A DNA stretch of 64,000 bases, taken from assembly GCA_936450465.1 (NCBI GenBank), contig OW388297.1, positions 55,420,989 through 55,484,988 of the forward strand, read 5' to 3'. The notes beneath the pieces are model-generated. The model saw only the letters and a program-made list of their open reading frames with translations. It did no database searches and was not told where the DNA came from. Shown one piece after another: positions 62,818 through 64,000 of the stretch. Positions within the stretch are counted from its first letter, which is position 1. Each line of letters begins with the position of its first letter. Origin of the DNA: Gibbula magus. Taxonomy: Eukaryota > Mollusca > Gastropoda > Trochida > Trochidae. The position numbers were made by a program, and so were the translations under genes.

Positions 62818-64000
62818 TTAGAATAATTTCCGTGTTTTTCGGCCAAAGTGGCTATGCGACTCTCTGTAAGAGTGAATATAGATTAAAAAGTAAGACAGAT
62901 AGAGGAAATCCGAAATAACCATTCGATAGAACACAAGGTAATGAACATCTCAGCCAAGTTTGGTCCTGAAATATGCAGTTTGAAGAAAGTTATGAGCCTC
63001 GCTGTCACGACATGTAGTTTGTGGTCTTCTTTGACTTAGAATAATTTACGTGTTTTTCGGCCAAATTGGCTATGCGACTCTCTGTAAGAGTGAATATAGA
63101 TTAAAAAGTAAGACAGATAGGGGGAATCCGAAATAACCATTCGATAGAACACAAGGTAATGAACATCTCAGCCAAGTTTGGTCCTGAAATATGCAGTTTG
63201 AAGAAAGTTATGAGCCTCGCTGTCACGACATGTAGTTTGTGGTCTTCTTTGACTTAGAATAATTTACGTGTTTTTCGGCCAAATTGGCTATGCGACTCTC
63301 TGTAAGAGTGAATATAGATTAAAAAGTAAGACAGATAGAGGAAATCCGAAATAACCATTCGATAGAACACAAGGTAATGAACATCTCAGCCAAGTTTAGT
63401 CCTGAAATATGCAGTTTAAAGAAAGTTATTAGCCTCGCTGTCACGACATATAGTTTGTGGTCTTCTTTGACTTAGAATAATTTACGTGTTTTTCGGCCAA
63501 ATTGGCTATGCGACTCTCTGTAAGAGTGAATATAGATTAAAAAGTAAGACAGATAGAGGAAATCCGAAATAACCATTCGATAGAACACAAGGTAATGAAC
63601 ATCTCAGCAAAGTTTGGTCCTGAAATATGCAGTTTGAAGAAAGTTATAAGCCTCGCTGTCACGACATATAGTTTGTGGTCTTCTTTGACTTAGAATAATT
63701 TACGTGTTTTTCGGCCAAATTGGCTATGCGACTCTCTGTAAGAGTGAATATAGATTAAAAAGTAAGACAGATAGAGGAAATCCGAAATAACCATTCGATA
63801 GAACACAAGGTAATGAACATCTCAGCCAAGTTTGGTCCTGAAATATGCAGTTTGAAGAAAGGTATTAGCCTCGCTGTCACGACATATAGTTTGTGGTCTT
63901 CTTTGACTTAGAATAATTTCCGTGTTTTTCGGCCAAATTGGCTATGCGACTCTCTGTAAGAGTGAATATAGAATAAAAAGTAAGACAGATAGAGGAAATC
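62818..64000. repeat. Near-uniform single-monomer tandem repeats at the right edge
   Basis: Monomers at 62,818, 63,036, 63,254, 63,472 and 63,690, and the partial one at 63,908, are almost the same sequence: TTTACGTG head, GCTATGCG, CATTCGATAG, CCAAG. Only scattered differences are seen, such as GGGGGAATCC near 63,120 and TTTAGTCC near 63,396. There is no multi-monomer order here, unlike the rest of the right half. Confidence 0.85.

Larger units (their letters stand above)
1..64000. repeat. Tandem satellite array, ~218-bp monomer, 293 counted monomer intervals
   Basis: The word TCTCAGCC recurs at 1, 219 and so on to 63,820, and GACTTAG recurs once per ~218 bp. Stepping from anchor 89 to anchor 63,908 gives 293 intervals, all in the same orientation. 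Most are exactly 218 bp; 216, 217, 219 and 220 bp forms occur, and there are two large exceptions (150 and 199 bp). No unique sequence, transposon or inverted segment interrupts the array. This is satellite DNA of a eukaryotic chromosome, probably heterochromatic; the chromosomal location is inference. I do not recognise the family, so species and function stay open. Both ends of the window lie inside the array, so its full length is unknown. Confidence 0.99.

Noticed and set aside
1..64000. CRISPR array
   Set aside because: The repeat unit is ~218 bp with no short-repeat and unique-spacer pattern; the whole unit is repeated.
1..64000. Telomeric repeats or a telomere-associated terminal array
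   Set aside because: No short G-rich telomere repeat runs were seen anywhere in the window.
1..64000. Bacterial or phage origin with tandem repeats
   Set aside because: No coding sequence, ribosome binding sites or operons over 64 kb; such length of pure tandem repeat is a eukaryotic chromosome trait.

Overview
The window is a single uninterrupted block of eukaryotic satellite DNA. A unit of about 218 bp repeats head-to-tail, always in the same orientation, from the first base to the last. Using the conserved GACTTAG word as an anchor (position 89 to 63,908), I count 293 anchor-to-anchor monomers with a mean length of 217.8 bp. I found no credible gene, RNA gene, transposon, CRISPR array or unique-sequence island. 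The first monomer has 81 G+C in 218 bases (37%). Long tandem satellite of this kind with higher-order repeats (HORs) is typical of eukaryotic pericentromeric, centromeric or subtelomeric heterochromatin. I do not recognise the family and cannot name the species or phylum.

Layout. From 1 to 13 kb the monomers are mostly of a 'left' type. They carry words such as GGCACTGCG, GATAAAGG, TTTTTTGCC and GTCGTTAAG, and are copied as dimers (436 bp), pentamers (1,090 bp), a shared block at 2,180 bp offset and a 14-mer (3,050 bp, 6,847-12,946). From 13 to 31 kb there is a mixed zone with a 1,090-bp pentamer, 653-bp trimers, a hexamer-like block (1,304 bp), a truncated 150-bp monomer (25,581-25,730) and a 9-mer duplicated at 1,960 bp offset. 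From 31 to 51 kb a distinct 'right' type dominates. It has A-runs of 8-10, CAGCAGAG and GCTATGCG, and forms HOR units of unequal length (5, 5, 7, 9, 8, 10, 7, 5, 17, 7, 13 monomers). From the third unit on, each begins with the same marker monomer. A multi-kilobase segment of this zone is itself duplicated (39,688-45,366 and 46,023-51,027). From 51 to 64 kb there are further 4-mer and 5-mer blocks, islands of left-type second halves, and finally almost uniform single-monomer tandem repeats at the right edge.

No genes work together here. The many short open frames of 60-117 codons on both strands are by-products of the repeat: the same frames recur once per monomer, many depend on TTG starts, and 218 is not a multiple of three. 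What the window records is how a satellite evolves. There are nested duplications of different ages, recombination switch points inside monomers, deletions flanked by short homologies, CpG-to-TpG/CpA-type variants, and two short dyad-symmetric motifs in nearly every monomer that could bind proteins.
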